This document shows, one piece after another, positions 44,562 to 51,890 of a DNA stretch of 64,000 bases. Origin of the DNA: Bacteroidota bacterium (GTDB lineage: Bacteria; Bacteroidota; Bacteroidia; Bacteroidales; Bacteroidaceae). The position numbers and the translations under genes are program-made. How positions within the stretch are numbered: position 1 is the stretch's first letter; each line of letters starts with the position of its first letter. The stretch is from positions 1 to 64,000 of the forward strand of contig JAFABG010000019.1 of NCBI GenBank assembly GCA_023426145.1. The letters run 5' to 3'. A model generated the notes under the pieces. That model had not been told where the DNA came from. It ran no database searches and was given only the letters and a program-made list of their open reading frames with translations.

Positions 44562-45701
44562 TTAAAAATAATAGCCTATGTTTATGTTAAAACGGGCATT
44601 CCATTGATTGGAAACAATTCCTTCAGCAAACGCGCCATCCCAGTCTTTCCCAAGCCAAGCTTGATTTTTACCTAAAGCATAATCTACATAGGTGTAAACA
44701 GGTCCCATACTCACCATGCAGCCAGTTACATTCTGATAACTATCATTAAAACCCTGCACACGTTTATGCATCATACTAAAGTCATTATAGAATCGAAGCT
44801 CGTCCAGAATACCCTTATGAATAGGAAGGGTATATGCCAATGAGGCGATATAAGTATCGGCTTTTGCAGCCATGTTGTAAGAAGAGCCATAAGCCGCCAT
44901 TCTTATCACATCCCTGCTTTCACCTGATTTATTATGCGGTTTCATCTGAAAGGAAGTATACTGCGCTCTAAAATCCCAACGCTTATAAACAGCCATATAA
45001 TGGATTGCAAAAGCGGATCGAGATCCCATTTCCTGAGTGTCAAGATTGTAAAGACCTCCTATCATTCCCGATGCACCAATTTGCTGTTTCCATCTTTTCC
45101 CCCAATGAAAAACAAACTGAACATTCAATTGGTTCACTTCCTTGTTTCTGCCGGCAACATCATACGAATAGCGATCGGGCGACGTCTCTTTATTTTCACT
45201 AAAATCCAGTACGTCAGCATTTTTAAAGAAAGCAGCAGCTATCTCCCACTGTTTTTTGCGATAATGATATTTAATTCCCATATCAGAATCATCTTCCAAT
45301 CCTAGGTAATAGTTTATATTAAAGAAATAGTTATTTGCAGTATAAGGCTGAATGCCGAACGGAACAGAAACAAGACCTAATTGTACTTGATGGGTCTCAT
45401 TGAATCGATAGCCTATCCAACCCGATTTCAACATGCCACCTCCTGAAGAAGAGGGGTAAAAACGATATTCGGCAGATAGCAATAAATCTTTATAGGAGGC
45501 ATCAGCATTCAATCGAAACAAATCAAAGCCCAAATCACCTCCCCGATCTCTATTTTCGGGTTTCCAGTCCGAATAATTATAGTTAAACCGAAGCGCACCT
45601 CCGATTTTTAATTCCGGTTTATCTTGTGCTAAAGCCGGAATCGTGGTAAAAAAAGTCCAAAGAAAAATAAACGACAATACACTTCTCGCTTTATATCTCA
45701 T
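44562..45701 (-). CDS. Outer-membrane porin-like protein at the head of the betaine transporter operon
   Basis: 379 residues. Signal peptide 1-25 (FLWTFFTTIPALAQ). The mature part is rich in aromatic, alternating strands (LKIGGALRFNYNYSDW, DLLLSAEYRFYPSSSGG, WIGYRFNETHQVQLGLVSVPFG, ARFNINIGYYF) and ends in Tyr-Phe, as in 16-18-stranded porins of the OprO/P-like type. RVQLGLVSVPFGIQPY is reminiscent of that family. It is first in a four-gene unit with proVWX, 21 bases before the ATPase gene. The likely role, by context, is a channel letting the ABC substrate across the outer membrane. Confidence 0.75.
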   Translation of the reverse strand: MRYKARSVLSFIFLWTFFTTIPALAQDKPELKIGGALRFNYNYSDWKPENRDRGGDLGFDLFRLNADASYKDLLLSAEYRFYPSSSGGGMLKSGWIGYRFNETHQVQLGLVSVPFGIQPYTANNYFFNINYYLGLEDDSDMGIKYHYRKKQWEIAAAFFKNADVLDFSENKETSPDRYSYDVAGRNKEVNQLNVQFVFHWGKRWKQQIGASGMIGGLYNLDTQEMGSRSAFAIHYMAVYKRWDFRAQYTSFQMKPHNKSGESRDVIRMAAYGSSYNMAAKADTYIASLAYTLPIHKGILDELRFYNDFSMMHKRVQGFNDSYQNVTGCMVSMGPVYTYVDYALGKNQAWLGKDWDGAFAEGIVSNQWNARFNINIGYYF

Positions 45702-45883
45702 AAAGTTTAAAATTTAAATTAGGAACACAACTCAAGGTTCCCAAATGATTAATAAAATATCTTCTAAACAGGCTAAGTAGTAAAAAAAAGAAGAAGAATT
45801 CGATAAGATGATCCTTTCTATTTAACAATAAAAAATGGTCTAATTATTAGATTTAAAAAGCCTGTATTAAGTTTTGTTTGACA

Positions 45884-45915
45884 CAAAGATACTAAAAACA
45901 GTCCAAAGATGCAAA
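45884..45915 (-). promoter_or_regulatory. Consensus promoter of the porin-betaine transporter operon
   Basis: On the minus strand TTTG (45915-45912), 20 bases, then TATCTTTG (45891-45884). The leader to the ATG at 45701 is long, about 175 bases and AT-rich. I saw no known riboswitch fold in it. Confidence 0.75.
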
Positions 45916-45975
45916 TTTAATTCCAAATTAAGCGAAAGTATTGCATAGTATCGTTTGTATTATGACAGCTATTAT

Positions 45976-46308
45976 TCAGTCATTTATTACCCAAAGATGG
46001 ATTTTTAAATTAACGCAACCCTTCGAATTAAAAGAGACATGTTCTGCTAGCAAAAGTTCCTTTTGCAAGTCCCATCCGGGCACGAGTCTTCCCACAGAAT
46101 TTACCACCCGATGGCAAGGAATGGGCAATCCGGCTGGCACTTCTTTCAAGGCTCGTCCCACCATCCTTGCACATTGCGGGGCTCCTAAAAGAGACGCTAT
46201 ATTTCCGTATGTAGATACTTTTCCTAATGGTATCTGCGACACAATTTCGTACACTCCTTTTCGAAAAGAATCCGAGAAACTTTCTTTGTTAATTTTATAA
46301 TCTTTCAT
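45976..46308 (-). CDS. MGMT / alkyltransferase-like family protein
   Basis: 110 residues, corresponding to the C-terminal DNA-binding and active-site domain of O6-alkylguanine-DNA alkyltransferases. VYEIVSQIPLGKVSTYGNIASLLG near 19-42 is the helix-turn-helix region, ARMVGRALKEVP holds the arginine finger, and IPCHRVV near 63-69 is the active site with its Cys kept. ATL proteins replace that Cys with Trp or Ala, so direct repair activity is possible here, although the N-terminal domain is missing. The start is 17 bases downstream of the fructan regulator's stop on the same strand, so both may share a transcript. Confidence 0.85.
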   Translation of the reverse strand: MKDYKINKESFSDSFRKGVYEIVSQIPLGKVSTYGNIASLLGAPQCARMVGRALKEVPAGLPIPCHRVVNSVGRLVPGWDLQKELLLAEHVSFNSKGCVNLKIHLWVIND

Positions 46309-46325
46309 CTACATAAAATGGTATA

Positions 46326-49067
46326 TCAACCTTCTTTTTTTCTCTTAATATAATCCGTTGGACTCTCTCCAAAATGTTCCCTATAGCATTTTGCAAAATA
46401 AGAAGGTGAACTAAATCCTACCTCATAGCCAATCTCTGCAACAGTCATATCCGAAGAAGCAAGCAAAGAAGCTGCTTTCTTTAAGCGAGCAATACGAAGC
46501 AATTCATTCGGAGCATAATTAGTCAATGCCTTTATCTTACGGTAAAGCTGCACACGACTTAATCCCATATCTTTGCCCAAGTCTTCCACATTTAAACCTG
46601 AATCCCCCATTTTCTGTTCAATTAATGATTTGAACCTTTCTACAAAATCTTTATCCAAATCACAGACGTCTTCTTTTGCTAAAGTTTGCCTATCGCCAAA
46701 GAATTGCTTCAACCGACGATGTGCATCTATCAAATTACGAACACGCGCCAATAATAATTGTGAGCTAAATGGTTTGGAGATATAAGAATCTGCACCACCA
46801 TCATATCCTTGAATACGCTGTTCGTCGAGCGAACAAGCTGTTAGCAGAATTACCGGAATATGGCAAGTTTGCAACTCATTTTTCAGCCTGCGACAACACT
46901 CAATGCCATCTATGCCCGGCATCATCACATCAGAAATAATCAAATCGGGTACATACTTCATCGCTTTACGAACTCCTTCTGAACCATCTGCTGCTTCAAT
47001 CACCCTATAATCATTACGCAACAATGTATGTACATATGAACGAATATCTTCATTATCATCAATGATCAACACAACGGGTTGTGACGAATCATATTCATCT
47101 TCTAGTTCTTCTTCATTTGGGATAGTCACATCTGCTCTTAGCGTATCCAAGGCAACTGAAACAGTACTAGTTTCGGAAGCAACTGTAGTAGCTACCTTTA
47201 CAGGTAATTCCACTGTAAAAATCGTACCCTGTTTCTCATCACTATCTACTGAAATCTCTCCGCCATGCATCTCTACAAAAGCTTTGACTAAAGCTAGCCC
47301 AATTCCAGAACCGGCGTGATGCATATCCACTTTATAAAAGCGGTCGAATACATTCCGAATATGCTCTACCGAAATCAAGGATCCTGAGTTTGTGACTGTA
47401 AAGCGTATCCACCTTTTCCCCACTTTGCTTAATGAAAATAGACGAACTCCAATCTTCCCGTTCTCAGGCGTAAACTTAAAGGCATTAGACAAAAGATTAA
47501 AATAAATACGCTCCAGCTTTTCAACATCCGCTAGCGTGCGATAATCGGTATCGGGCATACTCACAAAAGAGAAATGGATATGTTTTTTACGAATGATCGC
47601 CTGAAAAGACTCATTCCACGTTTCTATAGAAGAAAGTATATCGACAGAAACCGGAGTAAACTCCATCTTACCGTTTTCGTACTTACGAAAGTCTAATATT
47701 TGATTAACCAAACGCAAAAGGATATTCACATTCCGCTGAATGAGCAGGAGCATCCGTTGTTGATCTCCATTCAATGATTTGTCTGCCAATAATTGTTCTA
47801 CAGGATCAGCAACTAAAGTCAGCGGAGTGCGGAAATCATGAGAGATATTAGTGAAAAATACGAGTTTGGCATGAGTAGCTTCCTCTAATTGATGAGAAAG
47901 CTGAATTAATTGATCACGTTGTTCCTTTAGCTTATCACGTTGCTCCTCTAACTGCTTTTTCTGCCCAAAAAGCTCTTTATTTAATCGATTCTTTGACCGA
48001 AGAGATTGGTAAACAACTAGTAAGAATCCCGCTACTAACAGAAGGATAGTCAAACTTCCATATAGAACAACCTGTTGAATAGCTACTTGAGATAGATATC
48101 CACTAATACGTCCGTTAAGCGTTTCAATCTTCTTATCGAGTTCAGCTATATGTACTGTCTGCAGTTGCATCACATGTGCATTTGTCTGGTCGACCACAGC
48201 CGTCTTCATCACCGTTTCTTTAGGATAGCTTTTCTTCTCAAGAATATCCATTGCCAACTGTATCACTTTATCGCCATTAGTCGGATATATAAAAGTAGCA
48301 TCAAGCACACTGTCAAGTACTAGTTCAAGCCCATTCCCTTTACCTGGCAAAGCATCTATACCTACAAAAATCATATTCTCTTCACGCCTTGCTTTCTTAG
48401 CTGCCCGATAAGCCCCCGAGGCAATACGATCATTGTGAGCATATACAGCATCAATTTTAGAATGACTTCGAAGCATATTGTCCATTTCAATTTCTGCAGG
48501 CCCTCCTTCCCATGCTGCATCGGCCTTATCGATCAGTTTTATCGCTGAAAATTTACTCATTGCAGCCATAAACCCTTGATGCCTTTCCATAGCGGGAGTA
48601 GAACCGCTCAAACCGGTCAACTCCACAACATTCCCTTTACCTTGAAGACGAGAAGCAATATAATTTCCCACAGAGCGACCTATTTCATAATTATCTGCTC
48701 CAATATAGGCCGTATATTTATCCGAAAGAATCTTTCGATCGACTAGAATTATAGGAATGCCTTTCCGATAGGCTTCTTCGACAACCGGCTTCATAGGAGC
48801 CGCTTCGTTGGCAGAGATTATCAGCAGATCTACCCCTTTATTCATAAAATAGTGAATATCTTCTGCCTGCCTATTGTTATCATCTGCTGCAGAACGGATT
48901 TCCACCGAAACGCCAGTATAGAACATAGCCTCCCTCAACATCTCTTGATTCATTTTATGCCGCCATGAATCGTCGCTACATTGAGCCACCCCTATACGAA
49001 AACGGGGATTATCTTGCTGACATGCTGTCACTCCAATTAAGCAAATCAGTATAAGCAGCCACTTCAT
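46326..49067 (-). CDS. Fructan-locus hybrid two-component regulator with periplasmic sugar-binding domain
   Basis: 913 residues from the ATG at 49067 (MKWLLILICLIGVTAC); a start at 49097 would add ten residues before the signal. Residues about 25-300 are a ribose-binding-type Peripla_BP domain: FRIGVAQCSDDSWRHKMNQE, GVDLLIISANEAAP, GIPIILVDRKI, VVELTGLSGSTPAMERHQGF and VYAHNDRIASGAY. A membrane helix sits near 335-355, HisKA with His410 (SHDFRTPLTL), HATPase (GSGIGLALVKAFVEMHGG), a receiver with Asp713 (ISDVMMPG) and a C-terminal AraC domain. It corresponds to B. thetaiotaomicron BT1754, whose periplasmic domain binds fructose and turns on the fructan locus. The adjoining genes match that system. 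Confidence 0.93.
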   Translation of the reverse strand: MKWLLILICLIGVTACQQDNPRFRIGVAQCSDDSWRHKMNQEMLREAMFYTGVSVEIRSAADDNNRQAEDIHYFMNKGVDLLIISANEAAPMKPVVEEAYRKGIPIILVDRKILSDKYTAYIGADNYEIGRSVGNYIASRLQGKGNVVELTGLSGSTPAMERHQGFMAAMSKFSAIKLIDKADAAWEGGPAEIEMDNMLRSHSKIDAVYAHNDRIASGAYRAAKKARREENMIFVGIDALPGKGNGLELVLDSVLDATFIYPTNGDKVIQLAMDILEKKSYPKETVMKTAVVDQTNAHVMQLQTVHIAELDKKIETLNGRISGYLSQVAIQQVVLYGSLTILLLVAGFLLVVYQSLRSKNRLNKELFGQKKQLEEQRDKLKEQRDQLIQLSHQLEEATHAKLVFFTNISHDFRTPLTLVADPVEQLLADKSLNGDQQRMLLLIQRNVNILLRLVNQILDFRKYENGKMEFTPVSVDILSSIETWNESFQAIIRKKHIHFSFVSMPDTDYRTLADVEKLERIYFNLLSNAFKFTPENGKIGVRLFSLSKVGKRWIRFTVTNSGSLISVEHIRNVFDRFYKVDMHHAGSGIGLALVKAFVEMHGGEISVDSDEKQGTIFTVELPVKVATTVASETSTVSVALDTLRADVTIPNEEELEDEYDSSQPVVLIIDDNEDIRSYVHTLLRNDYRVIEAADGSEGVRKAMKYVPDLIISDVMMPGIDGIECCRRLKNELQTCHIPVILLTACSLDEQRIQGYDGGADSYISKPFSSQLLLARVRNLIDAHRRLKQFFGDRQTLAKEDVCDLDKDFVERFKSLIEQKMGDSGLNVEDLGKDMGLSRVQLYRKIKALTNYAPNELLRIARLKKAASLLASSDMTVAEIGYEVGFSSPSYFAKCYREHFGESPTDYIKRKKEG

Positions 49068-49290
49068 ATATTTTGGTGTTATCACCTCTCTCACCATTTC
49101 GTAGTTTTTTCTTTGGTTAACAGCAAAAATAAGAAATAATACTGTGAAGTTCCCCTACTTTAATCATTTATTAGTCTATTAAAGCGAGCAGACAATAATT
49201 ATTTAGCCGAGAAGAAAGTCTTAACAAAAGTATAAAGGGTAGACAAAACACTTAATCAATGTTATAAAACATATTATATTCCTTGGATTA

Positions 49291-49321
49291 TTTGCAAATA
49301 TCACAGGAGTCCGTATCTTTG
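49291..49321 (+). promoter_or_regulatory. Consensus promoter reading into a non-coding spacer
   Basis: TTTG at 49291-49294, exactly 19 bases, then TATCTTTG at 49314-49321, both perfect. It points along the plus strand, where no coding gene follows: the flanking genes, the fructan regulator and fructokinase, are both on the minus strand. Confidence 0.8.
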
Positions 49322-49327
49322 TACTGT

Positions 49328-49389
49328 GTTTTTCATAGTATTAGATTTAAGGTTAACAAAGGTTGGAGCAAGGCGTTGCTCCTTTTTTT
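49328..49389 (+). ncRNA. Predicted small RNA, about 60 nt, in the fructan locus
   Basis: It follows the consensus promoter at 49291-49321; the start would be near 49328. It ends in a strong intrinsic terminator: GGAGCAA (49365-49371), a GGCG loop and TTGCTCC (49376-49382), then seven T (49383-49389). The body of about 37 bases is unstructured and AT-rich (TTAGATTTAAGGTTAACAAA) with no start codon followed by a plausible ORF. Its 3' end stops 34 bases from the fructokinase stop on the other strand, so it is antisense to any read-through of the locus mRNA towards the regulator gene. I know no family for it. Confidence 0.6.
49365..49389 (+). terminator. Intrinsic terminator of the predicted small RNA
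   Basis: A 7-bp perfect GC-containing stem with a 4-base loop and T7 on the plus strand. On the minus strand no T-tract follows the stem, so it does not serve the fructokinase transcript. Confidence 0.85.
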
Positions 49390-49422
49390 ATTTATATACC
49401 TCTTATCTCAGTACTTATCTCT

Positions 49423-50307
49423 TCACAATCGTTCTCTCAGCGCATCTGGAAGCTGGGGCATTGCACCGCTCTGCGTACAAACATAAGCTGAAGCTTCAAC
49501 GGCAAGCTTGTGAGCTTCGGGAACCGACTTACCATTCAGGATGGATGAGCAGAAAGCAGCCGTAAATGAGTCTCCAGCTCCAACCGTATCTGCTACGGGG
49601 ACCTTAGGAGTCTGTTGAAAAGACACAACCCCGGGAGTAAATACATAACTACCATTAATACCACAAGTCAAGATCAACATCTTCAGATTATATTTTGCCA
49701 ACAGAATCCAGCACTTATCCTGCAAGTCGATGCCCGGATAACCATACATGCGGCTGATCGTAACTAGCTCTTCATCATTTATCTTCAGAATGTTGCAGCG
49801 TCTAAAAGACTCGCTCAATACTTCTTTGGTATAGAAATCCTGACGGAGATTGATATCAAAAATCTTCAACTGTCCGTCTATATCAGGCATGGTGTCGAGG
49901 AAGCGGTTAATCGTAACACGGCTCACTTCATTACGTTGCGCCAACGAACCAAAACAGACGGCACGCGTACTCAACGCCAAACGTTTCAATTCGTCCGTGA
50001 AAGGAATATTATCCCATGCCACTCCTTCTTTTATTTCATAGCAAGGTACACCCTCAGCATCCAGTGATACCTGCACCGTACCGGTTGGATAATCCACTCG
50101 CGCTATCTGAGTGCTCAATTGCTTCTCTTTGAATACTTCCATGATTTCATCTCCTAATGCGTCTTTACCCACCGCACTTACCACACAGCTATCAAAGCCA
50201 AACTGTGAAACATGGTATGCGAAATTAGCCGGAGCTCCGCCTATTTTCTTTCCTTCAGGCAAGACATCCCATAATGCTTCACCCATTCCTACAATTATAT
50301 TATTCAT
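49423..50307 (-). CDS. PfkB-family fructokinase
   Basis: 294 residues, a ribokinase-fold sugar kinase. It phosphorylates fructose with ATP in the cytoplasm. MGEALWDVLPEGKKIGGAPANFAYHVSQFG is the fructokinase form of the first PfkB signature, with the GGAPANFA sugar-binding loop. ADTVGAGDSFTAAF near 240-252 is the second signature, with catalytic Asp246 and the anion hole. The protein equals BT1757 in the B. thetaiotaomicron fructan locus by position and type. It is 34 bases after the permease gene stop, so the two form one unit that feeds imported fructose into glycolysis. Confidence 0.93.
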   Translation of the reverse strand: MNNIIVGMGEALWDVLPEGKKIGGAPANFAYHVSQFGFDSCVVSAVGKDALGDEIMEVFKEKQLSTQIARVDYPTGTVQVSLDAEGVPCYEIKEGVAWDNIPFTDELKRLALSTRAVCFGSLAQRNEVSRVTINRFLDTMPDIDGQLKIFDINLRQDFYTKEVLSESFRRCNILKINDEELVTISRMYGYPGIDLQDKCWILLAKYNLKMLILTCGINGSYVFTPGVVSFQQTPKVPVADTVGAGDSFTAAFCSSILNGKSVPEAHKLAVEASAYVCTQSGAMPQLPDALRERL

Positions 50308-50341
50308 AATCTACAGATTTAATTGTTTTCCAAATATATAA

Positions 50342-51511
50342 TTATTTTCTTATACGAGACGTATAAAACAGCAAGTAAGCTACCCCGATTGTCATGACAG
50401 CAATGGCACCATTCTGACCCATAGAAGTATCCGAAGCGATCCCCATAGCCAATGGAAAAATGGTTCCTCCAAATAACCCCATAATCATCAACCCTGAAAC
50501 TTCGTTCTTCTTTGCAGGCAAATAAAGCAAGGCTTGCGAGAAAATAACAGAGAATACGTTCGAATTACCAAAACCGATAAGGCCTATGCAAGCATAAATC
50601 ACCGCTTTATCATGGAAAATGAACAGTCCCAACATGGCAACCAGTATCATACTTACACTGGTACCAAAAAATAATCTCGGAGACATCCGACGAAGAATGA
50701 ACGAGCCCAAAAAACACCCCAACGTACGAAAGATAAAATAAAGACTCGTAGCAAAAGCAGCCTCATCTAATGTCATACTTATACGTTCCATCAAGATTTT
50801 GGGTGCAGTAGTATTGGTACCCACATCGATACCTACATGACACATAATTCCGATGAAACATAGCAAAATAAACGGATTGCCAAGCAAAGCCAAACATTGC
50901 CTAAAGGTGGAAGGATGACCTTCTTCTTTCTCTTCTTCAATCTGCGTAGCATTAAGCAGAAGTATCGCTGCAATCGCTACGACCATATAAATAGGGAAAA
51001 GCACTCGCCAACCCAAATTAAAAGATGGAATAGCCTGAGTGGCTCCCCACATAGCAATATAAGGCGCAAGGAAAGAAGCGATTGCTTTCACAAATTGTCC
51101 GAAAGTGAGACTACTTGCAAGTCGATCTCCGCGTACAATATTGGAAAGAAGTGGATTGAGAGAAGTCTGCATCAATGCGTTTCCAATACCTAGCAACGAA
51201 AATGAGATCAACATTAGCGCATAACTGTCTCCAAAAACAGGCAACAGCAAAGAGGCGAAGGTGACAAGCAAACTGAGTAACACGGTTTTTTTCTGACCAA
51301 TACGGCTCATTAACATACCCGTAGGTACAGAGAATATCAAGAACCAAAAGAACACCAATGAAGGAAAGATGTTAGCTTGTGAATCGGTCAACCCGAGATC
51401 CGCTTTAACATAATTGGAGGCAATGCCTACCAAATCTACGAATCCCATTGCAAAGAAGCAGAACATCACTGGGATCAATTTGGACAAAGAAGCGTTTTTA
51501 GTATTTTCCAT
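50342..51511 (-). CDS. MFS sugar permease (FucP-like fructose/glucose transporter)
   Basis: 389 residues and 12 membrane segments. PVMFCFFAMGFVDLVGIASNYVKADLGLTDSQAN at the N-terminus, SRIGQKKTVLL between helices 2 and 3, and LGIGNALMQTSLNPLLSNIV fit the FHS/FucP branch of the major facilitator family, which are sugar:H+ symporters of the inner membrane. By place and neighbours it matches BT1758 and should import fructose released in the periplasm. Its 5' side carries a -7 element and four 22-bp repeats, so it may be controlled apart from the upstream genes. Confidence 0.88.
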   Translation of the reverse strand: MENTKNASLSKLIPVMFCFFAMGFVDLVGIASNYVKADLGLTDSQANIFPSLVFFWFLIFSVPTGMLMSRIGQKKTVLLSLLVTFASLLLPVFGDSYALMLISFSLLGIGNALMQTSLNPLLSNIVRGDRLASSLTFGQFVKAIASFLAPYIAMWGATQAIPSFNLGWRVLFPIYMVVAIAAILLLNATQIEEEKEEGHPSTFRQCLALLGNPFILLCFIGIMCHVGIDVGTNTTAPKILMERISMTLDEAAFATSLYFIFRTLGCFLGSFILRRMSPRLFFGTSVSMILVAMLGLFIFHDKAVIYACIGLIGFGNSNVFSVIFSQALLYLPAKKNEVSGLMIMGLFGGTIFPLAMGIASDTSMGQNGAIAVMTIGVAYLLFYTSRIRK

Positions 51512-51605
51512 TGTTTTTATTTATTATAAAATCGTATATTAGCACTGTATTTGTTTCCCTATCCTGCAAATTATCATTCTTAAAGTTTCGCCTATTATTA
51601 ATTCT

Positions 51606-51683
51606 CCACGGCCGTGAATAGTTCTTATCACATCCGTGATCAATTCTTATCACGACCGTGAAGAGATCTTACCACTACTGTGG
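51606..51683 (-). repeat. Four tandem 22-bp imperfect repeats, each with a CAC...GTG dyad
   Basis: The 12-base cores start at 51606, 51628, 51650 and 51672, a constant 22-base step: CCACGGCCGTGA, TCACATCCGTGA, TCACGACCGTGA and CCACTACTGTGG. The sequence between cores is also related (ATTCTTATCA, AGATCTTACCA). The outer bases covary in core 4 (C-G where cores 2 and 3 have T-A), so the dyad itself seems to be selected. The array lies in the 379-base gap between the GH32 gene and the permease gene, downstream of a minus-strand -7 element, so it would be in the permease leader. Likely roles are regulator binding or an RNA-level element. Confidence 0.75.
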
Positions 51684-51710
51684 AAAGCTATCCATCCTTT
51701 ATAGATTAGA

Positions 51711-51718
51711 CAAAGATA
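51711..51718 (-). promoter_or_regulatory. -7 element TATCTTTG upstream of the permease gene
   Basis: 51718-51711 on the minus strand is a perfect TAnnTTTG; a -33 TTTG is missing. Transcription would begin just before the 22-bp repeats and give a leader of about 190 bases. A second match, TAACTTTG, lies at 51836-51829. Confidence 0.5.
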
Positions 51719-51890
51719 AAGACACCCTTACCTAATGATTATACCTTCTCAACACTAACAGGATGGCTAGCTTGCGTCAAGCTAATCGTTGAATAACAAA
51801 TGCACCATACATTATCTGTTTTCACGTTCAAAGTTATGTCCGACAAAAAGACTATTATAAAAATGCAGGAAGAAATAAGTCGTATTTATT
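51719..51890 (-). other. Remainder of the GH32-permease spacer
   Basis: Non-coding. It holds the -7-like TAACTTTG at 51836-51829 and a 7-bp hairpin (TAGCTTG 51768-51774 with CAAGCTA 51778-51784) that has no T-tract. Nothing else is supportable. Confidence 0.5.

Noticed and set aside
45976..46308. Alkyltransferase-like (ATL) protein without activity
   Set aside because: The active-site Cys is present in IPCHRVV, so the MGMT family call is kept open for true repair activity.
51606..51683. CRISPR-like array
   Set aside because: The units are 22 bp, imperfect and directly joined without unique spacers, and no cas genes are nearby.
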